Origin: Thermothelomyces thermophilus ATCC 42464
Taxonomy: Eukaryota; Ascomycota; Sordariomycetes; Sordariales; Chaetomiaceae
Assembly: GCF_000226095.1 (NCBI RefSeq)
Contig: NC_016472.1
Location: 4,464,001 to 4,528,000, forward strand
Direction of reading: 5' to 3'
DNA: 64,000 nucleotides
The first letter of the stretch is position 1. Every line of letters starts with the position of its first letter. The notes beneath the pieces were generated by a model that was not told the origin of the DNA, did not search any database, and saw only the letters and a program-made list of their open reading frames with translations. Positions 1-9,136 of this stretch are shown piece after piece. The translations under genes were made by a program, and so were the position numbers.

Positions 1-833
1 CCCGCATGGTAGCGGGGCGTGCCGCATCTCGGGACGACCCGGCAGCATCTTAGGGTAGGGACTCACGTAGCCATTGTCTCTGGGACGGACGCCCGAGTCA
101 AGCAAGCTTCTCCGGGGCTTTTTGCCGTCCACGCTGTTTTCTCTTTAATTATTTGCGCCGTAGGGGTAGAGAGGAGTGCCGGTTGCCGTTGACAAAGAGA
201 AAACACACACGGCGAACCCGTCCGGCATACTATGTACCGACTTCTCTCGTCGCGGCCTCGAACTGGTGGGGGTGATAGTGGGGCAGTACCGATTGCGGCC
301 CCGAAATCCGCTCGTCGCCGCCGCAGCCCTGAGCGATTTCGAGACATGATGACTGGACCTGCCTCCGATCCGGCGCGGAGCAAAGTCTGGAAAACCCCGC
401 TTAATGCCCAGCTGCGGGTGTCCAATAGCTAGGCCAAGTTCTATTGTGCTCAACAGCATTTCAGCTCGACCCCCTTCAACTCCGCATTAGAACCAATCAT
501 GTACCATCCTCTAAAACATGGTGAAGAACAAGGTCCGACGAGCCACCTTGGTACTTTTTCAGTCAACCTTCCCGTGCTATCATGATTAGGCCAGCGCATT
601 GAATCACAGAAGCCTCATCCGTCGCAGCTTTAATGTCGACTCGTCTCTCTACTCTGGCCTTCCCTCCCCATCATCGTCTCGCAGTGTTTACCTTTGCTAG
701 CGACGCCAGCTGAACGGAGGAGGTCGTGGAAGAGTTAATTACAAGACCAGCTGGTCACATGCAGGCTGTACGATATGTTTCCGAGTCTAGTTCACTGGAT
801 ACACCTTTGCCATCATCTGGAAGGGCATCTCCG
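1..833. other. Unassigned GC-balanced region
   Basis: This stretch has ordinary composition and no sign of RIP. Several overlapping open frames of 66-120 codons exist on both strands between positions 63 and 459, but none gives a recognisable protein, and none has convincing splice sites linking it to neighbours. It may hold the end of a gene lying left of the window, or regulatory or UTR sequence. No tRNA or repeat was seen. Confidence 0.4.
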
Positions 834-1819
834 TCAGCGAAACCCATGCTTCTCAAGAAAGGTTGGGCGGATGGCTGTGTGGTTGGGGATGAGCAGGGTA
901 CGCACCGACGCCTGTTTGGGCGAGACGTAAAGTGCGCTAGCCGTCGCCAGAACGGTTGGTTGTTGGTTTTCATCTTCCGGTAGGGTCTCGATCTGACCCT
1001 CGACCCATGCTTTCCTACCCTCTACCTTGATAGTTGTCGCCCGAAGCACAAGGTACTGATCAGCCATGGCGGGGGCCTTATAGTTGATCTCGAGCTTGGC
1101 CGTCATACCCACATTGTAGGGTAAGACGGGAAAGCAACACCTTGCCAGTCCCTCGTCCAGCATGGTAGCCAAGAATCCCCCGTGGATCACGCCCATGTGG
1201 CCGCAGAGATCCGTTCCCACGTGGGCGATCTGCACGTATCTCCTCCCCTCTCTATCTGTCCAGCTAAATGGCGGCGTGACCATCTTGCCCGGCCCAATAA
1301 GAGTGCCCCCGGTCAGGTTATGCTTGCGCCATGACGCCGGTATCTTCATGTGAGGGCGCGACTCGATCAAGTTCGGGTCCGCCCGAAGCGCCGCCGTAAG
1401 TGGGTGCGAGTTAATATAGTCCTCCTTGGCCTTCGCCTCGTCGTCCTGCGGAAGAAATGATTCCAGTGCGTCGGCATCGCTTGGAGGGGACAGGACTTCG
1501 ACTGCCGACTTGTAGGCTGGTGCCGCTGCCATGGCAAAGCCGAGCGTGGTAAAGAGGAGGACGCGACCGGTAATCGATGCAGCACGGCGTATCAAGGGGG
1601 TTGTGGTGGCCGTGGGAGAGGATGCACCTGGTTCAAAGGAGCGAGTGTAAGAATCCTAACCAAGCGCAGCACGGGGCGGAGGGTGTGGAGGGTGCAGCCA
1701 AGTTTACCAGCAGCAGTCGCGATGAACCGGGAGAAGGATGCCCGAGTGAGGCGATTGGGGGTCCGTAACGGGAGAGCCCAAGTCCAGCGGCTCGCGCTCG
1801 AAGGTAGTCTTGAAGACAT
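834..1819 (-). CDS. Hotdog-fold (PaaI/THEM4-type) thioesterase, probably mitochondrial
   Basis: Predicted acyl-CoA thioesterase of the 4HBT hotdog superfamily, which hydrolyses acyl-CoA thioesters; the substrate is unknown. I model two exons, 1819-1708 and 1627-834, joined across an 80-nt intron (donor GTAAAC, acceptor CCAG), giving 301 residues. The N-terminal 37 residues are rich in Ser, Arg and Ala and lack acidic residues, like a mitochondrial presequence. They are followed by a hydrophobic stretch at about residues 59-76 (VLLFTTLGFAMAAAP), possibly a membrane anchor. The catalytic-type motif HGGFLATMLDE lies near residues 186-196, with the HGG loop and the downstream Asp seen in THEM4-like enzymes. 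Known fungal relatives are small uncharacterised mitochondrial thioesterase-like proteins (from memory, the yeast FMP10 / UPF0644 type). The ATG at 1819 was chosen because it restores a presequence and keeps phase 1 across the intron. The ORF alone would otherwise start at a TTG at 1595. The fold is confident; the first exon is less so. Confidence 0.85.
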
Positions 1820-1855
1820 ACTGGAGGCCGGCCCCCGAACCAGGCAGTTCGCGGG

Positions 1856-1864
1856 TCTATATAG
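1856..1864 (-). promoter_or_regulatory. Possible TATA element of the thioesterase gene
   Basis: The strand-symmetric sequence CTATATAG lies about 37 nt upstream of the proposed ATG at 1819. This would allow only a very short 5' UTR, so it is a weak candidate based on sequence and position alone. Confidence 0.25.
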
Positions 1865-2690
1865 AAAACGGGACGACGCCGGTTCTCGCGCTGTGGGTGG
1901 ATGTGCTCGCGAGCGATGCCGGCAGCCGAGGAAGCGGATCCACCAATTCTCTGGCCCCAGTCGACAGGACATCCACCGGGCACCAGGATGCCAATGACCG
2001 GGGGTTCAACAACGCCTCGGCATCGCGCCATGCCATCAAGCTACCTGGGGCTCGAGGAAACAAAAACTCGCATAGCTCTGGCCTGCTGTGTCTGGGCACA
2101 GAAGTGCTAATGCCACTCCCGTGTGCTGCATATCGGTCACGCTGGCACCCCTTGCACTAATGACTTGCGGCTGAGCCTGTGACGCAATACATAGACCTGC
2201 ACCGCATAGCCAAGTCTCCTGTCAGCACTCTGGTCTCTCACCTCCATCCAAGCAAGCATTCGACGATATAACTTCCACATTCCGTCAGGAGTATTGGTAC
2301 CCTATCCCCAAAAGGAGAAAATAATATGTTCATTTCTTTTTGGCTTGGATAACTCCCAACCCGAGGACCGTGAAAGAACCGTCTATATCCTTATGGTATG
2401 TGGGTGTGCGAAATGCAGTACTGTCATCCTTATGTCCCTAGCACAAAACGCGCCGGCTCGCCTCTACGTCTAATTACCCTCTGCACCTGGCTGATAGAGA
2501 CGTGCCACACTGCCTGCAGGCGACAGTGAGCACCGTACAGCTTAGTCAACCCCATAAACCGGGGGAGGAGTCCATCAGAGTCTTCGAGCAAATCCAGCAT
2601 GAACTCAAGAGATCCCTTGTACGCATCCGTCATGAATACAGAAGTGAGTTGCCACCACATCATAGTCGGTCGAGAAATGTTACTTATTCT
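1865..2690. other. Intergenic region between divergent genes
   Basis: Unique, GC-balanced sequence between the minus-strand thioesterase gene and the plus-strand 111-residue gene, so it should contain both promoters. Open frames here (for example 1810-2160 plus and 2430-2663 minus) have no recognisable product and are treated as chance. Nothing else was identified. Confidence 0.4.
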
Positions 2691-3085
2691 ATGAACGCCC
2701 GGATTGAACTAGAGCACGAACCAGAGTGCTTTGCTGCTGCAGAGCACCTGAGTGATGCGCAGCTGACCGCTTTCGGGCCGGACGACCTCGATGAAGTCCG
2801 CATCGCCGTTTCAGCATATGGACTTCACGTCTTTGGCAAGGTGCGCATTCCGGCTTTGCCCGACGAGGGCCCAGCATATGTTCACTTTCGAGCCTTCACT
2901 GGCGGCCCTGATGACAGGGCGACCCTGCACAGCATTCGTATGTCCTTGTCCAACCCCATCACAGGGGAGTTTTGACTGACAGAGCTCCGCTTTTAGACAC
3001 CGAAGAACGAGAAGGGGGTGATGGAGGCCACGCATACCGCGCAATCTTCACAAAGGATGATAGCCTGGATTGGTTCGACAGCTAA
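2691..3085 (+). CDS. Conserved-looking small protein of unknown function (111 aa)
   Basis: I do not recognise a named family. The gene model is two exons, 2691-2937 and 2997-3085, joined by a 59-nt intron with donor GTATGT, a branch-like CTGAC and acceptor TTTTAG; it keeps phase 1 and ends at TAA 3083-3085. The product is acidic, soluble, and has no signal peptide or membrane segment. It begins MNARIELEHEP and ends with IFTKDDSLDWFDS. Without splicing the frame runs into a stop at 2973-2975, so the second exon would be missed by simple ORF calling. A plausible splice and a sensible C-terminus argue that it is real. From memory, similar roughly 100-residue hypothetical proteins occur in Sordariomycetes. 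An in-frame upstream extension to 2502 exists, but its composition is unlike the rest. It converges with MAK21 across a 131-bp gap. Confidence 0.7.
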
Positions 3086-3216
3086 GGCGGGCAGAACCTC
3101 GCAAGTCGGTGTGGTTTTGCGGTAGCCACATTTCCAATAGTCCTAACCAGTAAATAGGGTCGGTTGAACCGCTAATATAATAGCGTCTTGTTCCGCTCCG
3201 ATTTGACAGCGTCCTC

Positions 3217-6200
3217 CTAGTCATCCAGATCATCCTCCGCAGCCAGCACATCCGCGTAGTCATCAGCCGATGCAAAGGTGGGGAGGCTCCGCATCTCCTT
3301 TCTGCTGAGTCTGCCCCTACGGCCCCGGCGAGGTGATGCCGTCGCAGGTTTGTCTTCAGCCTGGCCCTCAGCCTCGTCCTCGCTTACGCCCGTCCCATCG
3401 CTTTCCTCGGAATCATCAAAGATACCCTCAAAGCCACCGTCGTCCTCGGAGCCTGACATCTTGTCGTCAGCACTGAAACCGTCAGGTTCCATGTCATTGC
3501 CCGAGTAATCGTATTCCTCCATGTCCACGTCCGAGTCTTCCTCAACGTCAACACCCTCAATTTCCGGGTGAGAATTGACCAGTGCATCCCATATCTCCTC
3601 CTCTTCCGCGGCCTCGCTGTCCGACGCAACCTGATCGTTGGTTGCCGTCTTCTTGACGCGGGAGGTTTCTGCAGGTTTGCCAACGCGGGAAAAGTACTCG
3701 TGGAAGAAGACATCTTCGGCCGAAACTTGGTCGGGCTTGAGACTCCAAAAAGAAGAAGAATTGACAGCCGGCTGCTGTCTGGCGCTAGCTTTGGTAGACG
3801 TCACGATGTGCGACGTGCTGCCCGAAGCAAGGATAGGCTGCATGATGGAGCCTCCACGTTTGGATTCTTCCGTCTTGGGATTGCGGTAGACGAATTTGTC
3901 CAGGAAATGCATCAGCGTATGGTTGGCGAGGTCTGGTCTAGGCAAGGCTTTGTCCCGCGTCACCAAGTTTCCGGCAAACATGCAGACAGAGGGATGGTAA
4001 TGATGGAGGAACGGCACCTGACATCTGGTCAGTAAACGATATTCCCTACCCACTCAATATCAGCTACTTACCAGCTCCCAGAGGCAGCTTCGGTGTGCGT
4101 TGCTGTGTTCCGGATTCCGTTTCCGGCCGTCGTAGGCAGCGACAAGCTGACTGGTGGTTCCAGTCTGGGTCTCGGAAATGGCCCCTTCATGATCCTCTTT
4201 CTCGGGAACATCTCGGTAAAACTCCTCTCCATCTTCTTCATTGTCTTCGGGGTCATCCAGCAGAGTGTGCAGGTCTGGGAAGGTAGATTGTAACTCAGCA
4301 ATCAGAAACATGGCGCCACAAGTAAAAGATGGTTGATGCAGGCTCAACACCTGAATCAACCTCTTGACGAACGCCTTGACCCGACGGACGTCAACATCAT
4401 TCTTCAGAGCTCGGAACAGAAGGTTGAGGTATAGCGCATGCTTAGACGAAGTGGTGAGTCTCGGGTCTAGAAGAGATTCATACAAGGTCCGGTAAAACCT
4501 GTCAACGGCGAGTTGCTTCGAGATCGCGAGCTGTTGGATGAGCATCAGTGCTTGAACGCTAGTGTTGAAGTTGGATGAGTGAGTGATCCTGAAAAGCGTG
4601 TCGAGGTGCTTCTCCAGTGTCGAGTCTTCGGTGTTGGCAAAAGGAATCGCCCGATTGACACCTGTCAGCAGAGCTGAGACAAGCTTTTGTGCTGTTTCCT
4701 GCCCGTTCCCTGGCGCTGGCGTGCCGGGCGACGCCTTCTTCTTCGACATTTTCTTAGAGCGACCCGTTCTTTCATCACGACCTTCGACACCTAGATTGCC
4801 CAAGGCACCGGTCTTCAGGAGAGAGAGAAAGTTGTCAAAGTAGATGCGTAATAGCATCTCGGCCACAGACGGTTCCTTTGTGCTCAGGATTGTCTGATTC
4901 AGAGTGTTGATGGCTGTGTACTTGGTCCGTAAGCTCTGCCCAGGCTTCAGCAGCAGTTCCTGTTCAACAGTGCCGATGACTATCGCTTTCATCCCCGGGT
5001 GTATGTTGAGGAGCTGCAAGAGGAGATATGAGGCCCGAGAAGCAATTTTTCGCTCTCGGTCACCGAGTTTATTCACCAACAGCCGCAGTAGGTTGGCTTC
5101 CTGTTCTGGCTTGTTCTTGAGTAGACCGAAGACAAAGTCGAGTGCTCTTGACCTAGAATACTCGATCTCGTCGGAACACCAGACCTCCAGAAGCTGAATA
5201 ATGCGAAAATAGGCAGCTTTAAGCCAGTCCTCATACGCCCACATCATTAAGTGAGCAGCCGTCACGTTCCCAGGGAGCTTCTGTCCTTCCGTCCATGTGA
5301 GACCGTTATGCTGGTCCAGAGCTCCAAGTAATGCAGGTTGGGCGTTGAACGGGTAAAGTCGGCGGTCATTAGGAAGCAGCATTCCGTTACCTAACAGATC
5401 GACGAGGGCTCCCAAAGCAGCTATCGCCTGACCGCGACTCTTCTTCCCAGCGAGAGTTACCAAGCTCTCGAACGCCTTTCGATTGTGCAATGGCGACTCT
5501 TGAACCGAAAGCGTCAAGGCCGAGACTTTGTCGGACAGTGTTCCGGACGACATAATTGTAGACATGAACTTCTGTGATGGGCTGGATGCTCGTTCTGCGA
5601 GATATTCGGACGAATCCTTTTCCAGCAACCTTTCCGCGTAGGCCTTCAGGTTCGAAATCGACGCCGAGTGTTGTTTACTGCTGTCCAAACGCGTCGGAGA
5701 CAATCCGTCCATGGGCAGCCCATGCCAATCAGGACGAGGTTCGAATATCTGGCTCGTGTCAGACAAGAATTCTAGTTCCAGCTGCAATGAACACACTGCA
5801 AAGCCGCTTACTGACCAACTTCCCAAGCTGTTTTTCTTTCCGAGCTTCCTGTGGTTGAGGCAGGGTGTCGTCCCTTTCCTCGTGTTCATCGTATACGTCG
5901 TCATCCTCGGAGCTTTCTGCTGTGACATCCGAGGAATCGTCGGTCTCCGGGTCCTCTTTGTCGTGGAACTTGCTGAAGCCCAGGCTGGAGGCAAACTTGG
6001 CGAGCTCATCCCTCAAAGAGTTGTCGATGGTGGATTCTGACGAACCCTTGGAACGAGGTGCTTCGCTACCTTCGTCGTCAGAATCAACGTTGGCAACCAA
6101 CTCCAGGTCGTCTTCATTCCCACCAAGCGCCAAGATCTCGTCGAGGAGAGTAGACGCTTGCTTGCTGTTCCGGCCACGGCCAGTTTCTTTCTGTGAGTTG

Positions 6201-6397
6201 TGCTTTTCATGGAGGGTATGACGTCTTTTTGGGTCGTGTTCGTCATCATTATCGCGCTGTCGTTTTCTCTTGGGCGGGCGCTCCTTCTTAGAGTCGGCAA
6301 GATTTTGGTTGATTTTGCTCGTCAACTCGGCAAGTGCAGTCTCGTCAAAGCTCGGCTTGACCGACTTCTTTTTTTGTTTTGTCCGCTTTACGCCCAT
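3217..6397 (-). CDS. MAK21: Ribosome biogenesis factor Mak21/Noc1 (CBF/Mak21 family)
   Basis: Nucleolar 60S pre-ribosome assembly and export factor (Noc1 of the Noc1-Noc2 complex; CEBPZ in animals). Three exons, 6397-5816, 5748-4072 and 4017-3217, give 1019 residues, close to yeast Mak21 (about 1025). Intron 1 (67 nt, donor GTCAGT) and intron 2 (54 nt, donor GTAAGT, acceptor GTCAG) are both phase 0 and each has a CTGAC branch site. Residues 1-180 are basic then acidic (KRTKQKKK start; Ser/Asp/Glu runs), typical of nucleolar proteins. The HEAT-like body follows. The family signature is split by intron 2: YDGRKRNPEHSNAHRSCLWEL joins VPFLHHYHPSV (about residues 733-764). The C-terminal 130 residues are strongly acidic, then basic (RRGRRGRLSRKE). 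The ATG at 6397 was chosen for its perfect ACCATGG context; an in-frame ATG lies four codons upstream. The gene is divergent from the prolyl-tRNA synthetase gene. Confidence 0.96.
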
Positions 6398-6903
6398 GGT
6401 GACCGTCATGTACGGCCGTTGCCTGCTCTGAAGGGAAACCACGACCTGTCGAATATACAGCGCGGCGCCTACTTTATAAACGTTCGACAGGAATGCCCTA
6501 GCCTGCAGACGAAGTGGGAAAAAAAATAAAGTTGCGAAGCCTGCACGCATCGAGGGCCCGCTCTTCCCTGACTGGTCATCCCAGAAGACGGGCTCCACTG
6601 TAGCCAATTGAAAAACTGGGACGGTTTGACAGGGATGGACAAGTACTTCGCCTTGAGAGAAGCCACCGCGTTTCCAGACGTAAACAATTGAAGGTTCTAC
6701 TCCAGTGCTTGGACTTCAACGAGGAGCCAGGCCGCGCAGCTCTCGGTCTACATTCGCGCTGCGACAGGAAGCACAAAAAAGCAAGAAAAGGGAACTAGAA
6801 AGAAAGCCCAGCCGCCAAGTCTCTGCTTTGCACACCGGCCTGCTAGCGAACTTCGTTGAAAGCACCTGCGAAACCTCTCAGCCGAAGCATCAGCGCCTGA
6901 GAT
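6398..6903. promoter_or_regulatory. Shared divergent promoter region of MAK21 and mitochondrial prolyl-tRNA synthetase
   Basis: A 506-bp intergenic segment separates the two start codons. A palindromic TTTATAAA at 6474-6481 lies 77 nt upstream of the MAK21 ATG and could be its TATA element. Short ORFs in this interval look like chance. Coupled control of cytosolic ribosome assembly and mitochondrial translation is only an inference from the arrangement. Confidence 0.4.
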
Positions 6904-8779
6904 ATGGTCCCCCCAGCGGTGGCCCGCCTTTCGAGGGCGTGGTTCCCGAGCGGCGGAATTGCCGCTTCTGCGTCCGAAGATGCCCACTCAAAGCTGGTCC
7001 GGGCTGGCTTCCTACGCCAGTCGAATGCCGGCATGTTCCACATGCTCCCATTGGGGCGCCGGGTGCAAGATAAAGTCGAGAGCCTGATTGCCAGCCACAT
7101 GGAGCAATCACTAGGTAAGTCTTCGGCGTTCTGCAATGGTTGCAGCGGACACGCCCCGCTTACGCGTCTTAATCCCATGGCCGACAGCGGCGTCTAGAGT
7201 CTCCCTGTCCTCGATATCAGCCGAGTCACTATGGGAGAAAAGCGGTCGCCTGGACAAGGTCGCATCAGAGGTTCGTACTCGGTCCGGCACGCCATTGCCT
7301 GACGTGCTCTGCAGGTGCTAACATCAGCTGTACCCATAGCTCTTCAGATTTTCTGATCGCAGGGATATAGCCTACCTCCTCGCCCCAACGCACGAGGAGG
7401 AGATCACATCCCTGGTAGCTCGCTCGGTTCGGTCGTATAAGGAGCTCCCTCTGCGGTTGTATCAGATCACACGCAAATACCGGGATGAGTTTCGCCCACG
7501 CCACGGCCTCCTCCGTGGACGAGAATTCGTCATGAAGGACCTATACACTTTCGACAACACCGTTGAGTTAGCCCTTGAAACGTATCACAAGGTTCGTTCC
7601 GTCTACAGCCAGTTTTTTTCGGACATGAAGCTGCCTGTTCTGGCGGCCAAAGCCAGTTCTGGCGATATGGGAGGTGACCTGAGTCACGAGTATCACCTCC
7701 CCACGCCGCTCGGTGAAGATCACGTCATCAGTTGCAACAACTGCGACTACGTGGTAAACGAGGAAATAGCCGATGCAGCTGTTTCTAGCGAGGTCGCCGC
7801 GGACAGCTCGTTTGAAACCTGGCGAGGCATCACCAAGGACAGAACTAAACTCGTGAACGTTTGGTACCCCAGGTGGATCCAACTACCCGGCGGCGGAGAG
7901 CTGCGGGAGATGACGTATCGAGACATCAACATGTCCGCGGTGAAATCCGTCGTGCCGGACCTCGACACGGCAGTAGAAGATGCCCTGCCTTTCTGGTCGG
8001 CCGCCATTGCCCCTCAGACGAGAACGGCTACTGAGGTAATCAACGTCATTGACAGTCGTCTCCCATCGTCGCTGGCCGATGGCCTGAGTGGCCCTTCACC
8101 CACTATTTCAAGCTGGCCGGCAACACTGAGTCCTCCATCAATGCCGCTGCCTGTTTCTTCCTGTCGTGGGGTGCGCAGCGGCAGCGGCAGCGTCTCGCTT
8201 AACATTTTGCGCGTCCGTACCGGCGATAGGTGTCCTCAGTGTTCATCCGGGAGCCTAAAGGTGGAAAGAGCAATGGAGCTAGGTCACGCTTTTTTCCTCG
8301 GCACGAGATACTCGGAGCCATTGGGAGCCATGACAACCATGCCCCCTGCTGGACAACCTTCGCCTATGCAGATGGGGTGTTTCGGAATCGGTATTTCTCG
8401 TGTGATGGGCGCGGCTGCCGAATACCTGGCCGACAGAACGGGTTTAAATTGGCCATTAGCCATAGCGCCGTATTCATGCGTCGTGATACCGGGCAAAGAC
8501 GCAAGCGACAGTGATGCCACGCAAGTGTATCACCAGATAAATGGACTTTCCGGTTCCGCTAGGCGTTTTTTGGACCCCGTGCTTGACGACCGCCAAAAAC
8601 CTCTGCCATGGAAGCTTACTGATGCAGACCTTATTGGGTTTCCGGTGATTGTAGTACTCGGGAGGGAGTGGGAAAGGGCTAAGAGAGTCGAGGTACAGTG
8701 CCGAAGGCTAGGAGTGAAACAAATCGTTGACGTCACCGACTTAGCAGTTATTATAGAAAAGCTACATATGACATTATAA
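6904..8779 (+). CDS. AIM10: Mitochondrial (bacterial-type) prolyl-tRNA synthetase
   Basis: Class II aminoacyl-tRNA synthetase charging mitochondrial tRNA-Pro (ProRS/PARS2; yeast AIM10). Exons 6904-7114, 7188-7270 and 7340-8779 give 577 residues. The introns are 73 nt (GTAAGT) and 69 nt (GTTCGT, branch GCTAAC), phases 1 and 0. Motif 1 is near residues 43-60 (AGMFHMLPLGRR), the proline/ATP-site loop LAPTHEEE near 112-119, motif 2 near 143-167 (KYRDEFRPRHG, then REFVMKD), and motif 3 near 441-455 (GCFGIGISR). A C-terminal anticodon-binding domain ends FPVIVVLGREWERAKRVEVQ and QIVDVTDLAVI. A Ser/Pro-rich segment at about residues 348-375 (8085-8200) is poorly family-like and also open in another frame. 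The last roughly 12 codons are AT-rich, and the stop sits at the edge of the RIP-affected block. The protein is of normal length, so the gene is probably intact. The gene symbol is by family resemblance. Confidence 0.93.
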
Positions 8780-8865
8780 ACAATATAGGGAAGACTTATT
8801 TAAAAAAACCATTATATATACTTTATATATCATTTAACTAAGCTTATTAATATATTTATAGTACA

Positions 8866-8988
8866 TTAAAGGCAGGACAGAGGTTTTTATCCGGCCTATT
8901 AGGCACGGTTTCCTTTATATATAACTAGAGAGGCTCTAGTATACTTATTAGCATAGCAGTATGGGATTAATAATAATAATAATAATAT
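8866..8988 (+). mobile_element. LINE 3'-end remnant (copy 1)
   Basis: About 123 bp matching the last part of the plus-oriented LINE copies (GGACAGAGGTTTTTATCC, then CTAGAGAGGCTCTAGTA) and ending in (TAA)n. It is severely 5'-truncated, as is common for LINE insertions. It lies 87 bp past the synthetase stop and is tail to tail with the next LINE copy. Confidence 0.8.
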
Positions 8989-9095
8989 ATTTATAGTATA
9001 TTTAGGTAATTTAAATTTAAAGTAACTATTTATAATTTATTAATAATTAAAAGATAAAGCTTTCTTATAACTTCTAATAGTAAATAAAAAGGGTA

Positions 9096-9136
<41 letters not shown>

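Noticed and set aside
43-60. TTAGGGTAGGG resembling a telomere repeat
   Set aside because: One and a half units only, with no array; a chance match.
63-459. Three overlapping ORFs on both strands near the left edge
   Set aside because: Mutually exclusive GC-driven frames with Arg/Ser-rich low-information products and no splice or family support.
1633-2031. Alternative first exon for the thioesterase in another frame
   Set aside because: It would splice in phase 0 at the same donor, but its product lacks presequence character and joins a frame that stops within a few codons; the phase 1 model fits better.
2502-2690. N-terminal extension of the 111-residue protein to the ATG at 2502
   Set aside because: The extension is low-complexity in family terms and the second Met starts the coherent protein; it is kept only as a remote possibility.
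9096-9136. (TTA)n arrays considered as microsatellite or CRISPR-like repeats
   Set aside because: They occur only at LINE 3' ends, where a (TAA)n tail is expected; there are no spacers and the sequence is eukaryotic.
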